A stretch of DNA of 64,000 bases, taken from positions 496,001-560,000 of the forward strand of contig NZ_BTPM01000001.1 in NCBI RefSeq assembly GCF_036245475.1, given 5' to 3'. Below, piece after piece: positions 26,076 through 36,094 of this stretch. The stretch is from Vibrio sp. 10N. Lineage in GTDB: Bacteria > Pseudomonadota > Gammaproteobacteria > Enterobacterales > Vibrionaceae. Each line of letters starts with the position of its first letter. Within the stretch, counting starts at the first letter, position 1. A program made the translations under genes and the position numbers. The notes below the pieces were generated by a model, which did not search any database, was not told where the DNA came from, and saw only the letters and a list, made by a program, of their open reading frames with translations.

Positions 26076-26324
26076 TAGCCATATCTTTGCAGCGTTCGAG
26101 CAGTGGTGCCAATAAGGTAGAGATCACAAATCACACCATTAAAGACAATAAACTCAGAGGGTTGCTGTCAGTTTTGGTATTATTTGCATTCATACGAGGC
26201 TCGAAATAAATAATTCAGGCTCATACTACCGACTCCCTCTGCTCATAGCATTATGGCAAATCACATCGGTAGTGCTGTTGGGGAAAGACTCTCTAACCAT
26301 AATACCAAGAATGGAGAACGGATA

Positions 26325-27581
26325 ATGACCATACTGGCATTTAAGCCTTGGGAGCGACTCATCACTGATGTTCGCCTTGTTCCTAAGATGTTGATGTTAA
26401 TGATTTTTAGTACGGTATTGCTGGTAAGCAAACAACTTTGGGATGCCAGTACGTTTTATGACTCTCTGCTCGCGGCTACCCAAAATGAAGCGGTTGCCCA
26501 GCAGCATTATGAGGCCTACCTAATTCAAGTGGTGTGGCAAACGGCATTGATGATCGTCCTGTTTGTTGCGTTACTGATGTTTGCAGCGAAGACGATGCTC
26601 AAGCAGACTAACTACTTGAGTGATGCGATCAAACGTATGGCTGATAAAGATCTTACCGTCCCAGTGATCATGGATTGTAAAGATGAATACGGCGATGTGG
26701 CACGTGAACTCGAGAAAACGCGAGTTCAATTGCAAGACATTATTAAGACGCAAGTTGCGACATCACAAGAGCTGGCGACCCTGACTGAGGTGATGACGCT
26801 CAGCATGTCAGAGACCAAAGAATCTTCTCAAGAAGAGTTCCAGGAAATTGATCAACTGGCGACGGCGATGAGCGAAATGACATCGACCGTACAAACGGTA
26901 GCAGATCATGCCCACAATGCCTCTCAGTTGACTGAGCAAGCGTCAGGCCAAGCGGAAACGGGTCAACGCTTTGTACAAGGTACTGTGACTAAGATGAGTG
27001 AGCTGTCGAATGACATCTCTGCCTCTGCACAAGCGGTGAACCAAGTGGAAGAGCGCGTAGAGTCGATTGGCAGTGTTGTTGGTACTATTCAGGGCATTTC
27101 TGAGCAAACTAACCTACTTGCGCTTAATGCTGCTATCGAGGCGGCACGTGCGGGTGAAGCAGGGCGTGGCTTTGCGGTGGTAGCGGATGAGGTCCGTAAC
27201 CTGGCTCAGCGCACTCAACAGGCGACCGTTGAAATCCAAGAGATGATTTCTCACCTGCAGTCGAGCGCGAACTCGGCGGTAGAGCTGATGGAGAAAAGTG
27301 TGGTTGAAGCGGCAGATGGCGTAGAGCTTGTTACCAATGCTGGTGCGGAACTGGACGGTATCGTTAGCCAAGTGAATCAAATCAATGACATGAACTTCCA
27401 AATCGCGACAGCGGCTGGCCAGCAAAGCAGTGTGGCGGAAGAGATGAACCAAAACCTGACTAATGTTCGTGAGTTGGTTGAAGCGTCAGTGACAGTGGTG
27501 ACTGAGCTGCTTGAGACATCTGAGATGATGCAAAACAACGCGGAAGAGCTGGACGGAAAGATCAAATCATTCCGAGTTTAA
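26325..27581 (+). CDS. Methyl-accepting chemotaxis protein with very short periplasmic part
   Basis: The ATG at 26325 has GGAG eight bases upstream (an in-frame ATG at 26253 has none), giving 418 residues. Two transmembrane segments (about 21-38 and 68-88) flank only about 30 periplasmic residues, followed by HAMP and the full signalling hairpin ([41 protein letters not shown]). There is no CheR/CheB-tethering NWETF tail. With so little periplasmic sequence it probably senses energy state, membrane changes or an intracellular signal. Confidence 0.92.
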   Translation: MTILAFKPWERLITDVRLVPKMLMLMIFSTVLLVSKQLWDASTFYDSLLAATQNEAVAQQHYEAYLIQVVWQTALMIVLFVALLMFAAKTMLKQTNYLSDAIKRMADKDLTVPVIMDCKDEYGDVARELEKTRVQLQDIIKTQVATSQELATLTEVMTLSMSETKESSQEEFQEIDQLATAMSEMTSTVQTVADHAHNASQLTEQASGQAETGQRFVQGTVTKMSELSNDISASAQAVNQVEERVESIGSVVGTIQGISEQTNLLALNAAIEAARAGEAGRGFAVVADEVRNLAQRTQQATVEIQEMISHLQSSANSAVELMEKSVVEAADGVELVTNAGAELDGIVSQVNQINDMNFQIATAAGQQSSVAEEMNQNLTNVRELVEASVTVVTELLETSEMMQNNAEELDGKIKSFRV

Positions 27582-27621
27582 TTCGAGTTCAGTGTGTTTA
27601 AGTAAAAGCTTAAGCTTTAAA

Positions 27622-27657
27622 AAAAGCGGCTCACTTGATATCAAGTGAGCCGCTTTT
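27622..27657. terminator. Bidirectional terminator between chemoreceptor gene and panC
   Basis: A perfect 18-bp palindromic stem, AAAAGCGGCTCACTTGAT and its complement, with A- and T-runs at both sides. Confidence 0.9.
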
Positions 27658-27686
27658 GTATTGTTTGATAATCATGACGAGGATGA

Positions 27687-28580
27687 TTATTGATTCTCTT
27701 CGCTGCTAGCTTCAGATTCGACTTGGGTTTGTTGGAGCTCAAGCACTTGATTGTCAATCAAGCGTGCCTTACCTAAGAACGCGGACATCAAAATGACCGC
27801 ATGAGTCGAACTTTCGCTGATCGCTTGTAGTGAGTGTGCATCTCGAATGAAAATCTCATCCGGGTGCAGGCCTGCAGCACGCAGTTGATCATTGGCATCT
27901 TCGACAATCGACGCGTAGTCGTCACGGCCGCCACGAATGGCACTGTTCACCCAACGCATGGTTTTGGCAAGTACCGGCGCACGTTGACGCTCATCCATAG
28001 TGAGATAACCATTACGCGAGCTCATTGCTAGGCCGTCCATTTCACGGACAGTCGGCACACCAATGATCTCGATATTCATCGCCAGATCGCTCACCATTTG
28101 ACGGATCAATGCCAGCTGTTGGTAGTCTTTCTCACCAAAGCAAGCCACGTCAGGTTGCACGATATTAAACAGCTTAGCAACGATGGTGGCAACGCCTCTA
28201 AAGTGGCCTGGACGCGACGCGCCTTCTAGCATGTGTGAGATGCCCGGTACTTCAACGAAGGTCTGTTTGTCTAGGCCTTGTGGGTACATCACTTCTGGTG
28301 TCGGTGTGAAGACCAAATCGACACCTTCTGCGGTCAGCTTACTGAGGTCATCTTCCAGCGTGCGTGGATAGTTGTTGAGGTCATCCGCGCGTTCAAACTG
28401 CATAGGGTTAACAAAAATACTCGCCACCACTACATCTGCGTTCTCACGAGCTTTGCGCATCAGCGTCAGGTGACCTTCGTGTAGGTTACCCATAGTCGGA
28501 ACAAAGGCAATTCGGCGTTGTTCACGCTTTAGCTGAGCGATTTGCTCTCTAAGTTCAGCAATATCAGCGAAAGTTTGCAT
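27687..28580 (-). CDS. panC: Pantothenate synthetase
   Basis: The 297-residue cytosolic enzyme joins pantoate and beta-alanine with ATP. The nucleotidyl-transferase HxGH-type motif is [11 protein letters not shown], followed by SIFVNPMQF and [16 protein letters not shown]. It is 8 bases downstream of panB. A 20-residue Glu/Gln-rich tail ([16 protein letters not shown]) is longer than usual. Confidence 0.97.
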   Translation of the reverse strand: MQTFADIAELREQIAQLKREQRRIAFVPTMGNLHEGHLTLMRKARENADVVVASIFVNPMQFERADDLNNYPRTLEDDLSKLTAEGVDLVFTPTPEVMYPQGLDKQTFVEVPGISHMLEGASRPGHFRGVATIVAKLFNIVQPDVACFGEKDYQQLALIRQMVSDLAMNIEIIGVPTVREMDGLAMSSRNGYLTMDERQRAPVLAKTMRWVNSAIRGGRDDYASIVEDANDQLRAAGLHPDEIFIRDAHSLQAISESSTHAVILMSAFLGKARLIDNQVLELQQTQVESEASSEENQ

Positions 28581-28588
28581 GATTCCCC

Positions 28589-29383
28589 CTAGGCAATCGT
28601 ATGAGCGTCGTCTGGGAAAGCGCCGCTTTCCACATCCGCAATATATTTAGCTACGGCACTACGCATGTCGCCCGTTTCAGCCAAAAAGTTCTTTGAGAAT
28701 TTAGGCATGTAGTTCGCTGAAATGCCAAACATGTCATGCATGACCAGGATTTGACCATCGGTGCCGTTACCAGCACCAATGCCGATCACTGGCACATCAA
28801 GCACTTCAGTAATGCGCGCTGCGAGTTCAGCAGGCACACACTCAAGTAGGATGATTTGAGCGCCCGCTTCTTGCAGTGCGAGTGCGTCACGTACCATCTT
28901 GTCGGCATTCTTTTGATCGCGACCTTGAACCTTGTAGCCACCAAAGATATTAACACTCTGTGGTGTCAGGCCTAGGTGAGCACAAACGGGAACCGCGCGC
29001 TCAGTCAACATTCTTACAGTATCAACCAGCCAATCGCCGCCCTCTAGCTTCACCATGTTTGCGCCTGCGCGCATCAGTGTTGCTGCGTTCTCACACGCTT
29101 GCTGTGGGGTTGCGTAGCTCATAAACGGCATATCAGCCATCAACAAGCAGTTCGGGCTACCAGCACGCACTGCGCGCGTGTGATAGGCGATGTCTTCGAC
29201 AGTCACTGGCAAGGTATCATTGTAGCCTTGCAGTACCATGCCGAGTGAGTCACCGACTAAAATAACAGGCATGTCTTGGCTTTCAAACAACGCCGCAAAG
29301 CTCGCATCATACGCGGTAGATGTTGCAAATTTGCGACCTTCGTTTTTCCACTTCATGAGGTCGTTAATGTTGATTTTTTTCAT
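28589..29383 (-). CDS. panB: 3-methyl-2-oxobutanoate hydroxymethyltransferase
   Basis: The 264-residue TIM-barrel enzyme adds a hydroxymethyl group from methylene-tetrahydrofolate to ketoisovalerate, the first step to pantothenate. Metal ligand regions [19 protein letters not shown] and [10 protein letters not shown], and the base motif VKLEGG, are present. It is followed directly by panC. ilvIH at 58354 supplies the same ketoacid precursor pathway. Confidence 0.97.
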   Translation of the reverse strand: MKKININDLMKWKNEGRKFATSTAYDASFAALFESQDMPVILVGDSLGMVLQGYNDTLPVTVEDIAYHTRAVRAGSPNCLLMADMPFMSYATPQQACENAATLMRAGANMVKLEGGDWLVDTVRMLTERAVPVCAHLGLTPQSVNIFGGYKVQGRDQKNADKMVRDALALQEAGAQIILLECVPAELAARITEVLDVPVIGIGAGNGTDGQILVMHDMFGISANYMPKFSKNFLAETGDMRSAVAKYIADVESGAFPDDAHTIA

Positions 29384-29407
29384 TTTTAATCCTTATTAGG
29401 GGCTTGG

Positions 29408-29893
29408 CTAGGATTGCCAAACTCTGAGCCCGTTGCGGTCGACTTGGTCGATAAGTGCAGTGAGCTCAGTCCCATCAGGGAGTTGTAAATTTGGTGCGAT
29501 TTCCATAAGCGGATAGAGAACAAACTCACGTTGTTTCATCCCGTAGTGTGGAACGGTTAAGCGCTCGGAATCGATCACCTCATTGCCATAAAGAATGATG
29601 TCGAGATCGAGAGTTCTTGGGCCCCATCTCTCATCTTTACGGACGCGCCCACGTTCCAGTTCGATAGCTTGAGTGCAATCGAGCAGTTCCAAAGGCGTTA
29701 ATTCGGTAGATACCTTTGCCACAGCATTGATGTAGTCGGGCTGATCTTGTGGCCCCATCGGTGTGCTGCTGTAAAGGGAAGAGCAAGCCAGTAGCTCGCT
29801 CTTAGGTAATGTTTTTAGTGCCTCAATGGCCACTTTGGCTTGTGAGACAGGATCAGACAGATTACTGCCAATCGCAATGTAGCAAATGGTCAT
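29408..29893 (-). CDS. folK: 2-amino-4-hydroxy-6-hydroxymethyldihydropteridine pyrophosphokinase
   Basis: The 161-residue enzyme pyrophosphorylates the pterin in folate synthesis. The signature RWGPRTLDLDIILYG, with the two catalytic aspartates, is complete. Its start overlaps the last base of the pcnB stop, and panB follows 24 bases on. The product pathway feeds the folate cofactor used by PanB. Confidence 0.97.
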   Translation of the reverse strand: MTICYIAIGSNLSDPVSQAKVAIEALKTLPKSELLACSSLYSSTPMGPQDQPDYINAVAKVSTELTPLELLDCTQAIELERGRVRKDERWGPRTLDLDIILYGNEVIDSERLTVPHYGMKQREFVLYPLMEIAPNLQLPDGTELTALIDQVDRNGLRVWQS

Positions 29894-31248
29894 TACTCAG
29901 CACTCTTGGCTTTTTTCGCTTTTGGGTTGCGTCTACGACGTGAGCCAGAACGCGAGCTTGAACCGCCGATGTCATTCACCATAGCCTGACGCATATTGCG
30001 CCCCGCTGACTGGAATGTGCCCCACCATTTAGCCAAAGCGGCGACTTCACCACCTTCGATTTCGCCACGCATTTCGAGGAAGTCGAAGCCAGCGCGGAAC
30101 TTGTTGAGCTCCATCAAGCGGAAAGCGCGTTTGCCAGAGCGGCGCGGTAAACGAAGCTGTAGCTGCCAAATTTCGCGAATCGTCGCGGTGTGACGACGTG
30201 GAATTGCCGTCGATTTCACCTGCTCATCAAGCACAATATTGCTGGCTTCCATCATCGCATCGTATTCCGACAGGCCGCGCTCCATCAGCTCTTTGGTGTG
30301 CTCCATCATCGGGTACCACAGCATAGCCGCAAACATGAAAGCAGGATTGACGCGCTTGCCTTCCTCAATGCGTTCATCAGTGGCATCGAGCACAAGATCA
30401 AGCACTTGTTCGCTTTGTGACGAATAGTCTTCGGTAAAGTGTGGTGCAATAAGCGGGAACAACTGTTGGAACAAATTGTACTCACGCATCAGGTGATAGG
30501 TTTCAAGACCGTGACCCGATTGCAGCAGCTTCAGGGATTCTTCGTACAGGCGTGCCGACGGGATATCACGCAGCAGTGGTGCGAGATCTTCAATCGGTGC
30601 AGCCGTATCTTCCTCGATATCAAAATCGAGTTTCGCAGCGAAGCGGATCGCACGCAGCATACGCACTGGGTCTTCACGATAACGCACATCCGGCTCGCCA
30701 ATGAGACGAATCAAACGGTCTTCGAGATCTTCGACACCGCCAGCGTAATCATGAATCGAGTAATCACCGATGTTGTAGTACATCGCATTGATGGTGAAGT
30801 CGCGGCGTTCGGCATCTTCATCGATGCTGCCGTAGACGTTATCGCGCAGCAACATGCCGTCTTTGCTCTGTTGAGAGACGTTCTTTTCTTGCTCTTGGTG
30901 GTGACCTCGGAATGTCGCGACCTCGATAATGTCACGCCCAAACATAATATGAGCGAGACGGAAACGGCGGCCGATTAGGCGACAGTTTCTAAATAGCTTC
31001 TTGATTTGTTCTGGCGTTGCGTTAGTCGCTATATCGAAATCTTTAGGTTGTTCTCCAAGCAGCAGATCACGCACGCCACCACCTACGAGGTACGCGTCAT
31101 AACCCGCACCGTTTAAGCGGTAAAGGACTTTTAACGCGTTGTCGCTGATTTGCTTGCGCGAGATGTTGTGCTCGTCACGAGTATAGACTTGTAATGATAT
31201 GTCACTATACACATGATGAGTTTTCTGGGAATTTTCTTTTTTATTCAT
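29893..31248 (-). CDS. pcnB: Poly(A) polymerase I
   Basis: The 451-residue enzyme adds 3' poly(A) tails that speed RNA decay. The nucleotidyltransferase core reads VGGGVRDLLLG and DFDIATNATPEQ (catalytic DxD), followed by the tRNA-binding-like RRDFTINAMYYN and a basic C-terminal tail (SSSRSGSRRRRNPKAKKAK). No Shine-Dalgarno sequence precedes the ATG at 31248, so the true start could be a little different. It lies in the usual order after gluQ and before folK. Confidence 0.94.
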   Translation of the reverse strand: MNKKENSQKTHHVYSDISLQVYTRDEHNISRKQISDNALKVLYRLNGAGYDAYLVGGGVRDLLLGEQPKDFDIATNATPEQIKKLFRNCRLIGRRFRLAHIMFGRDIIEVATFRGHHQEQEKNVSQQSKDGMLLRDNVYGSIDEDAERRDFTINAMYYNIGDYSIHDYAGGVEDLEDRLIRLIGEPDVRYREDPVRMLRAIRFAAKLDFDIEEDTAAPIEDLAPLLRDIPSARLYEESLKLLQSGHGLETYHLMREYNLFQQLFPLIAPHFTEDYSSQSEQVLDLVLDATDERIEEGKRVNPAFMFAAMLWYPMMEHTKELMERGLSEYDAMMEASNIVLDEQVKSTAIPRRHTATIREIWQLQLRLPRRSGKRAFRLMELNKFRAGFDFLEMRGEIEGGEVAALAKWWGTFQSAGRNMRQAMVNDIGGSSSRSGSRRRRNPKAKKAKSAE

Positions 31249-31335
31249 AGTATTAACGCAATAAAGGTTCGCAAAACCGGGTGGTTTTTACCCAAGTTTC
31301 GTGCCTGACGCATGAAATTTGCCGCTTATTCTAGC

Positions 31336-32223
31336 CTAGAGCGCCTCATTTGAGAATGGTGGTTTGATTTTGAGCTGATTTGGAAGCTGCGATAACTGCC
31401 AATTTTCAACGCCCCATTGCACGATATCAGCAATATCTTGGTGAGCAATATCATCGGTAATATCAAAACCCAAAAACCGCATCGCATTGATCAAGGTCGG
31501 TTTGGGGTTATCCAAGTCAATGGCGGTCGCGTGGTTTTGCTTTGACAATTTGTTGCCATTGTCGTCGATGGCTAGGGGCAGATGCAGATACGTGACCGGT
31601 TTGGCCCCCAAAACGTTGTATAAGCTGATTTGTCGACCAGTAGGCTCAATCAGATCTGCGCCGCGCACTACTTCTGTGATCCCCTGCTCGATGTCGTCGA
31701 GCACGACAGCTAGGTTGTACGCGAACAAACCATCACGGCGCTTTATAATAAAATCTTCCTGCGCAAGCTCCGTCGGGATTTTTAGCTCGCCATGCTTTTC
31801 ATCGCTAAAGGAAGAAATAGGGTGCTCCATGGTCAGGCGCACTGCGCAGCCCTCGCTATTGCTGAGCCCTTTGTATCGGCAGGTACCTTGATAAAAGCCA
31901 CCGGTTGCCTTGATTTGTTTTCTGGTGCACTGACACAGGTATGCTTGACCCTCGGCGAGCCAGCGATCAATTTGCGCTTGATAGGCATTGAGGCGCTGAC
32001 TTTGGTAAAGCACTTCGCCATCCCAATGAAGCTCATAGGCTTGCAAGGTTTTAAGGATAAGCTCTGCGGCACCGTCGACTTCACGTGGTGGATCGATGTC
32101 TTCAATGCGAACCAACCAAAGACCACGTTGAGACTTAGCTTGGAAGTAACTGCCTAGCGCAGCAACCAAGGAACCAAAATGAAGGGGGCCCGAAGGAGAA
32201 GGGGCAAATCGGCCAATATACAT
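31336..32223 (-). CDS. gluQ: Glutamyl-Q tRNA(Asp) synthetase
   Basis: The 295-residue truncated GluRS-like enzyme charges glutamate onto the queuosine base of tRNA-Asp. Class-I motifs are FAPSPSGPLHFGS (HIGH-type) and KLSKQN (KMSKS-type), with the zinc-knuckle CQCTRKQIK...CRYKG. The anticodon-binding domain of true GluRS is missing, as expected. dksA is upstream, separated here by a strong terminator. Confidence 0.95.
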   Translation of the reverse strand: MYIGRFAPSPSGPLHFGSLVAALGSYFQAKSQRGLWLVRIEDIDPPREVDGAAELILKTLQAYELHWDGEVLYQSQRLNAYQAQIDRWLAEGQAYLCQCTRKQIKATGGFYQGTCRYKGLSNSEGCAVRLTMEHPISSFSDEKHGELKIPTELAQEDFIIKRRDGLFAYNLAVVLDDIEQGITEVVRGADLIEPTGRQISLYNVLGAKPVTYLHLPLAIDDNGNKLSKQNHATAIDLDNPKPTLINAMRFLGFDITDDIAHQDIADIVQWGVENWQLSQLPNQLKIKPPFSNEAL

Positions 32224-32252
32224 AGTGCTTAATTATGTTTGAGGAGTGGATC

Positions 32253-32280
32253 AAAAAAGGGAGCGTTTGCTCCCTTTTTT
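32253..32280 (-). terminator. dksA terminator
   Basis: AAAAAAGGGAGC, 4-base loop, GCTCCCTTTTTT between dksA and gluQ; gluQ would need read-through or its own promoter. Confidence 0.88.
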
Positions 32281-32286
32281 CGCTTG

Positions 32287-32733
32287 TTAGCCTTGCATCT
32301 GTCTTTCTTTGATTTCTGCAAGTGTCTTACAGTCGATACATAAATCAGCTGTAGGACGCGCCTCTAAGCGGCGGATACCGATCTCGATACCACAAGATTC
32401 ACAGAAGCCAAAATCGTCTTCTTCAATCTTGTTTAGCGTCTTTTCGATCTTTTTGATCAAACGACGCTCGCGGTCACGGTTGCGTAGCTCTAGGCTGAAC
32501 TCTTCTTCTTGAGAAGCTCTGTCAACGGGATCAGGAAAGTTAGCTGCTTCGTCTTGCATGTGGTGCACAGTACGATCAACTTCTTCCCTAAGTTGGTTGC
32601 GCCAAGCGCTTAAGATTTTAGTAAAGTGATCCAATTGAGGCTGTGACATGTATTCTTCACCAGCTTTTTCTTGGTATGGATCAACACCTGCAATGGCTAG
32701 GATGCCTAGCGCTTTTTTCTTAGATTCTGGCAT
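32287..32733 (-). CDS. dksA: RNA-polymerase-binding factor DksA
   Basis: The 148-residue protein has the coiled-coil arm with tip aspartates ([15 protein letters not shown]68 and D71) and a four-cysteine zinc finger (C111, C114, C132, C135). It acts with ppGpp in the stringent response, controlling rRNA and amino-acid genes. It stands at the head of the conserved dksA-gluQ-pcnB-folK-panB-panC series. Confidence 0.98.
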   Translation of the reverse strand: MPESKKKALGILAIAGVDPYQEKAGEEYMSQPQLDHFTKILSAWRNQLREEVDRTVHHMQDEAANFPDPVDRASQEEEFSLELRNRDRERRLIKKIEKTLNKIEEDDFGFCESCGIEIGIRRLEARPTADLCIDCKTLAEIKERQMQG

Positions 32734-32858
32734 GCAGCATCTCCTACTTACACCTAGTCAACTGTGCGAACAGTTAATTTTAAGGCGGGTATCTATAGCA
32801 AAAACAAATGCCGGTGGCAAACGATGTTTGTTAATCTTCTTCTCAATGTGAAGTGGCA

Positions 32859-33575
32859 TCACTTTTGACTGAAATCCAGCGCGGATACGAGCCTAATTTC
32901 ATTGTCAGAAAACGCTGCCTTGTAACAAATCACTTCAACCCCAGCTTGCCTTGCTTGCTCAAGTAATTGTGAATATTTCGCATCTATATGGTGTGCCACT
33001 GACACTTTTTCAATCCCTGAATGCAAAACTGCGAAAAATAATACGGCTCTATGTCCTGTTTGAACCATTTCTGTGAGCTCTCTCAGGTGCTTCTGACCAC
33101 GAGTGGTCTTGGCATCTGGAAAATACCCTTGTCCCGTATCGCCTTCATCCAGCAGTGTGACACTTTTTACTTCAATGTAGCAATCAGCGCGATCACTATC
33201 TTGCAATAAAATATCCACTCTGCTGTTTTCTTGACCGTATTTCACCTCTGTCTTTAGAGTTTGGTAACCAATCAGCTCTTTTACAACGTTATTTTTAATC
33301 GCTTCAACCACTAAGGTGTTGGCTCTAGCGGTATTGACGCAAATTGAGTGCCCCGCCTTGGTGTGGGTAAGCTCCCAACTATTTGGATACTTTCGCTTTG
33401 GATTGTCGGAAGTGGAGTACCAAACAGTAGAGCCAGGCTCGGCGCATCCTGTCATGGCTCCAGTATTGGCGCAGTGAATGGTGATCTCTTCGCTATCATT
33501 AAGTGTGATGTCAGCGAGGAAGCGTTTGTAGCGCTGGACTAGTTTCCCGGACTTGAGTGGCGGATCGAAGTGCAT
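32859..33575 (-). CDS. sfsA: Sugar fermentation stimulation protein A
   Basis: The start at 33575 ([23 protein letters not shown], 238 residues) agrees with the family; the frame is open to 33611 but neither ATG has a good ribosome site. SfsA has a nuclease-like fold ([28 protein letters not shown]-ExK-like residues) and was reported as a DNA-binding protein in E. coli; its role is still unclear. It is divergent from hrpB with only about 50 bases between. Confidence 0.92.
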   Translation of the reverse strand: MHFDPPLKSGKLVQRYKRFLADITLNDSEEITIHCANTGAMTGCAEPGSTVWYSTSDNPKRKYPNSWELTHTKAGHSICVNTARANTLVVEAIKNNVVKELIGYQTLKTEVKYGQENSRVDILLQDSDRADCYIEVKSVTLLDEGDTGQGYFPDAKTTRGQKHLRELTEMVQTGHRAVLFFAVLHSGIEKVSVAHHIDAKYSQLLEQARQAGVEVICYKAAFSDNEIRLVSALDFSQK

Positions 33576-33625
33576 TTTGAGGCCGTTTTTTATTAGAATG
33601 ATGAGCTTCATTACAACATAAGGTC

Positions 33626-36094
33626 ATGCCCTTGTCACAGTTGCCTATCGAACAGGTGTTGCCACAGCTTACACAAGCCATTGCGACGACCAATCAAGTT
33701 ATTCTCAAAGCAGCCACTGGCGCTGGTAAATCGACCCACTTTCCATATCGGTTGCTACAATCTGGTGCGATCAGCGGCAAGATCATCATGCTTGAGCCAA
33801 GACGTATCGCGGCGCGCAATATCGCCCATTACGTTGCTTCTTTATTGGCAGAGCCTGTAGGTAAACAAGTGGGTTACCGAGTGCGCGGTGAGAGCAAGGT
33901 CAGTGCCCAAACGAAGCTGGAGGTCGTGACGGAAGGGGTGCTGACGCGAATGTTGCAAGACGATCCCGAGCTGACGGGCATTGATATGATCATCTTTGAT
34001 GAATTTCATGAACGCAGCTTACACGCGGACACCGCGCTGGCTTTTGCGCTCGAGAGCCAAGAAGCGTTGCGTGATGACTTACGCATTATACTGATGTCGG
34101 CAACTTTGAATGCCAACGACCTCTCGCGAGTATTACCAAACGCGAAGTTTATCGAATCTCAAGGTCGCTCTTACCCTGTTGATATTGATTATCAACCGAT
34201 GTCGCAAAATGATCGGTTGCCGGAATTCATGGCTAAGCAGATTGAGCGTCTGTTGCATCGTGAGTCAGGGTCTCTGCTGGCGTTCTTGCCTGGTGTTGGA
34301 GCGATTAAGCGAGTTGAGGAGCTACTGCAAACGGCTCAGGTCGACGCCGCAATATGTCCTTTGTATGGTCAGCTTGATTTTTCTGCCCAGCAAGCAGCGA
34401 TTGAACCTGCGAAGGCGGGTGAGCGCAAAGTGGTGCTTGCTACGAATATTGCCGAGACCTCACTGACCATTCAAGGGATCCGCTTGGTAGTCGACTCAGG
34501 TTTAGAAAATCAGGCTTGGTTCGATCTAAAAACCGGCATTTCTCGTCTTGAACAAGGACGGATTGCCCAGTCTTCAGCGATCCAACGTGCTGGTCGAGCT
34601 GGGCGAATCGAGTCGGGGCTGTGTGTTCGGCTTTACAGCGAAACTCAGTTTCAGTCACAGCCAGAGCTGAGCACCCCAGAAATCTTACGCAGTGATTTGG
34701 CATCACTACAACAAGAGTTAATTCGCTGGGGCTGCCAAGATGCTAGCGAGTTAGCTTGGATCGATGTTCCTAAAGATACTCACCTAAAACAAGCGCGTAG
34801 TTTGCTGGTTAAACTCAAGCTTATAGATACGAAGGGGAAAGCCACGGCACTTGGACAGCGCGCCTATCAACTGGGTGTTGAGCCTCGTTTGGCGAGTATG
34901 TTGTTGCAAGCAGAGGCAATAGGCAATAAAGCGCTGGGCTGTGCAATTGCACTGTGTGCCCTGATTGAAGAGCCGGAGCGCAATGAAATTGATGTTCGCC
35001 AGTCCCTGCATCGCTGGCAACAAGGCACATTGGCACGCCGCTCACTGCTCATGCAGCGAGCAAAAGCGATTGCAGCGCGATTTAAACATGACTTTTCACT
35101 CAGTCAGGTAGAGGAATCTTTACTTGGCGTTGTCGCAGCGTTGGCATTCCCCGATAGAATAGCGCTGGCGCGCAATCATTCTGGTCACTATTTACTCGCC
35201 AATGGTCACGGGGCGTCTTTAGATACCCAGCATCCTCTTTCTAATGAGAGACTCGTGGTGGCGCTGGATTTAATGCGTGCTGGACAAGGCAACAGCGTTA
35301 TCTACAAGGCTTTACCTGTCGATATCGATGCGCTTGTGACTGCATTGCCGGACGCGGTTGAAGAGACCACCGTCGTTGATTGGGATGATGATAAAGGGCG
35401 ATTAATTGCCAGTGAACAGCGCCGTATTGGCGCGGCAGTCATCAGCAGTCGCGAGGTATCAGTACCTGATGATGCGGATATTACCAGTGTGCTACTTGGC
35501 TATATCCGCCGCAAAGGGCTGAGTGTGATGAACTGGAGTGATAGTGCGGAAGCACTTTGTCAGCGAGTACAATGCGCGGCGCAGTGGTTACCAGAAGATG
35601 AGTGGCCTGCGATGACGTCAAATGATTTGCTCGATACTCTTGAGCAGTGGTTATTGCCATTTATGCATGGTATCGACAGTGCCAAGCAACTTAAAAAAGT
35701 GGAGTTGATGGCCGCCTTAGAGGCGATGCTCGGTTGGGATAAGCTCAAATTGCTCGATGAGTTGTTACCGACGCACCTTAATGTGCCATCGGGTAATCGT
35801 AAGAGAATTCGTTACCAAGTGGGAGAGGCGCCGACTTTGTCGGTGAAGTTGCAAGAAATGTTTGGTGAAAAAACCTCGCCGACCATTGCGCGCGGCACAC
35901 AAGCGATTGTGCTTGAGCTACTTTCACCGGCACAAAGGCCGCTACAAATCACTCGTGATCTCGCCGCCTTCTGGCAAGGGGCTTATAAACAAGTACAGAA
36001 AGAGATGAAAGGGCGTTACCCCAAACATCCGTGGCCGGATGATCCAATGAATCATCAAGCTACCAGTAAAACCAAAAGACAACTGAATTCATGA
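33626..36094 (+). CDS. hrpB: ATP-dependent RNA helicase HrpB
   Basis: The 822-residue DEAH/RHA-type helicase has Walker A (ATGAGKST, residues 30-37), motif II DEFH (125-128), motif III MSATLN and motif VI QRAGRAGR, then HA2 and an HrpB C-terminal domain (about 690-800). Its cellular role is poorly known. The last four bases overlap the mrcB start (ATGA), so the two are coupled. Confidence 0.95.
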   Translation: MPLSQLPIEQVLPQLTQAIATTNQVILKAATGAGKSTHFPYRLLQSGAISGKIIMLEPRRIAARNIAHYVASLLAEPVGKQVGYRVRGESKVSAQTKLEVVTEGVLTRMLQDDPELTGIDMIIFDEFHERSLHADTALAFALESQEALRDDLRIILMSATLNANDLSRVLPNAKFIESQGRSYPVDIDYQPMSQNDRLPEFMAKQIERLLHRESGSLLAFLPGVGAIKRVEELLQTAQVDAAICPLYGQLDFSAQQAAIEPAKAGERKVVLATNIAETSLTIQGIRLVVDSGLENQAWFDLKTGISRLEQGRIAQSSAIQRAGRAGRIESGLCVRLYSETQFQSQPELSTPEILRSDLASLQQELIRWGCQDASELAWIDVPKDTHLKQARSLLVKLKLIDTKGKATALGQRAYQLGVEPRLASMLLQAEAIGNKALGCAIALCALIEEPERNEIDVRQSLHRWQQGTLARRSLLMQRAKAIAARFKHDFSLSQVEESLLGVVAALAFPDRIALARNHSGHYLLANGHGASLDTQHPLSNERLVVALDLMRAGQGNSVIYKALPVDIDALVTALPDAVEETTVVDWDDDKGRLIASEQRRIGAAVISSREVSVPDDADITSVLLGYIRRKGLSVMNWSDSAEALCQRVQCAAQWLPEDEWPAMTSNDLLDTLEQWLLPFMHGIDSAKQLKKVELMAALEAMLGWDKLKLLDELLPTHLNVPSGNRKRIRYQVGEAPTLSVKLQEMFGEKTSPTIARGTQAIVLELLSPAQRPLQITRDLAAFWQGAYKQVQKEMKGRYPKHPWPDDPMNHQATSKTKRQLNS

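Larger units (their letters stand above)
25895..26324. other. 430-base intergenic region before the chemoreceptor gene
   Basis: It contains the ygiF terminator (25921-25945), a sigma-28-type promoter (26049-26075) and a leader of about 240 bases in which no convincing reading frame or structure was found. Confidence 0.6.

Noticed and set aside
26253..26324. Upstream ATG for the chemoreceptor
   Set aside because: No Shine-Dalgarno sequence, and the added 24 residues are hydrophilic before the first membrane segment; the ATG at 26325 fits better.
30439..30978. 179-codon frame antisense to pcnB
   Set aside because: Shadow frame; the pcnB motifs are on the opposite strand.
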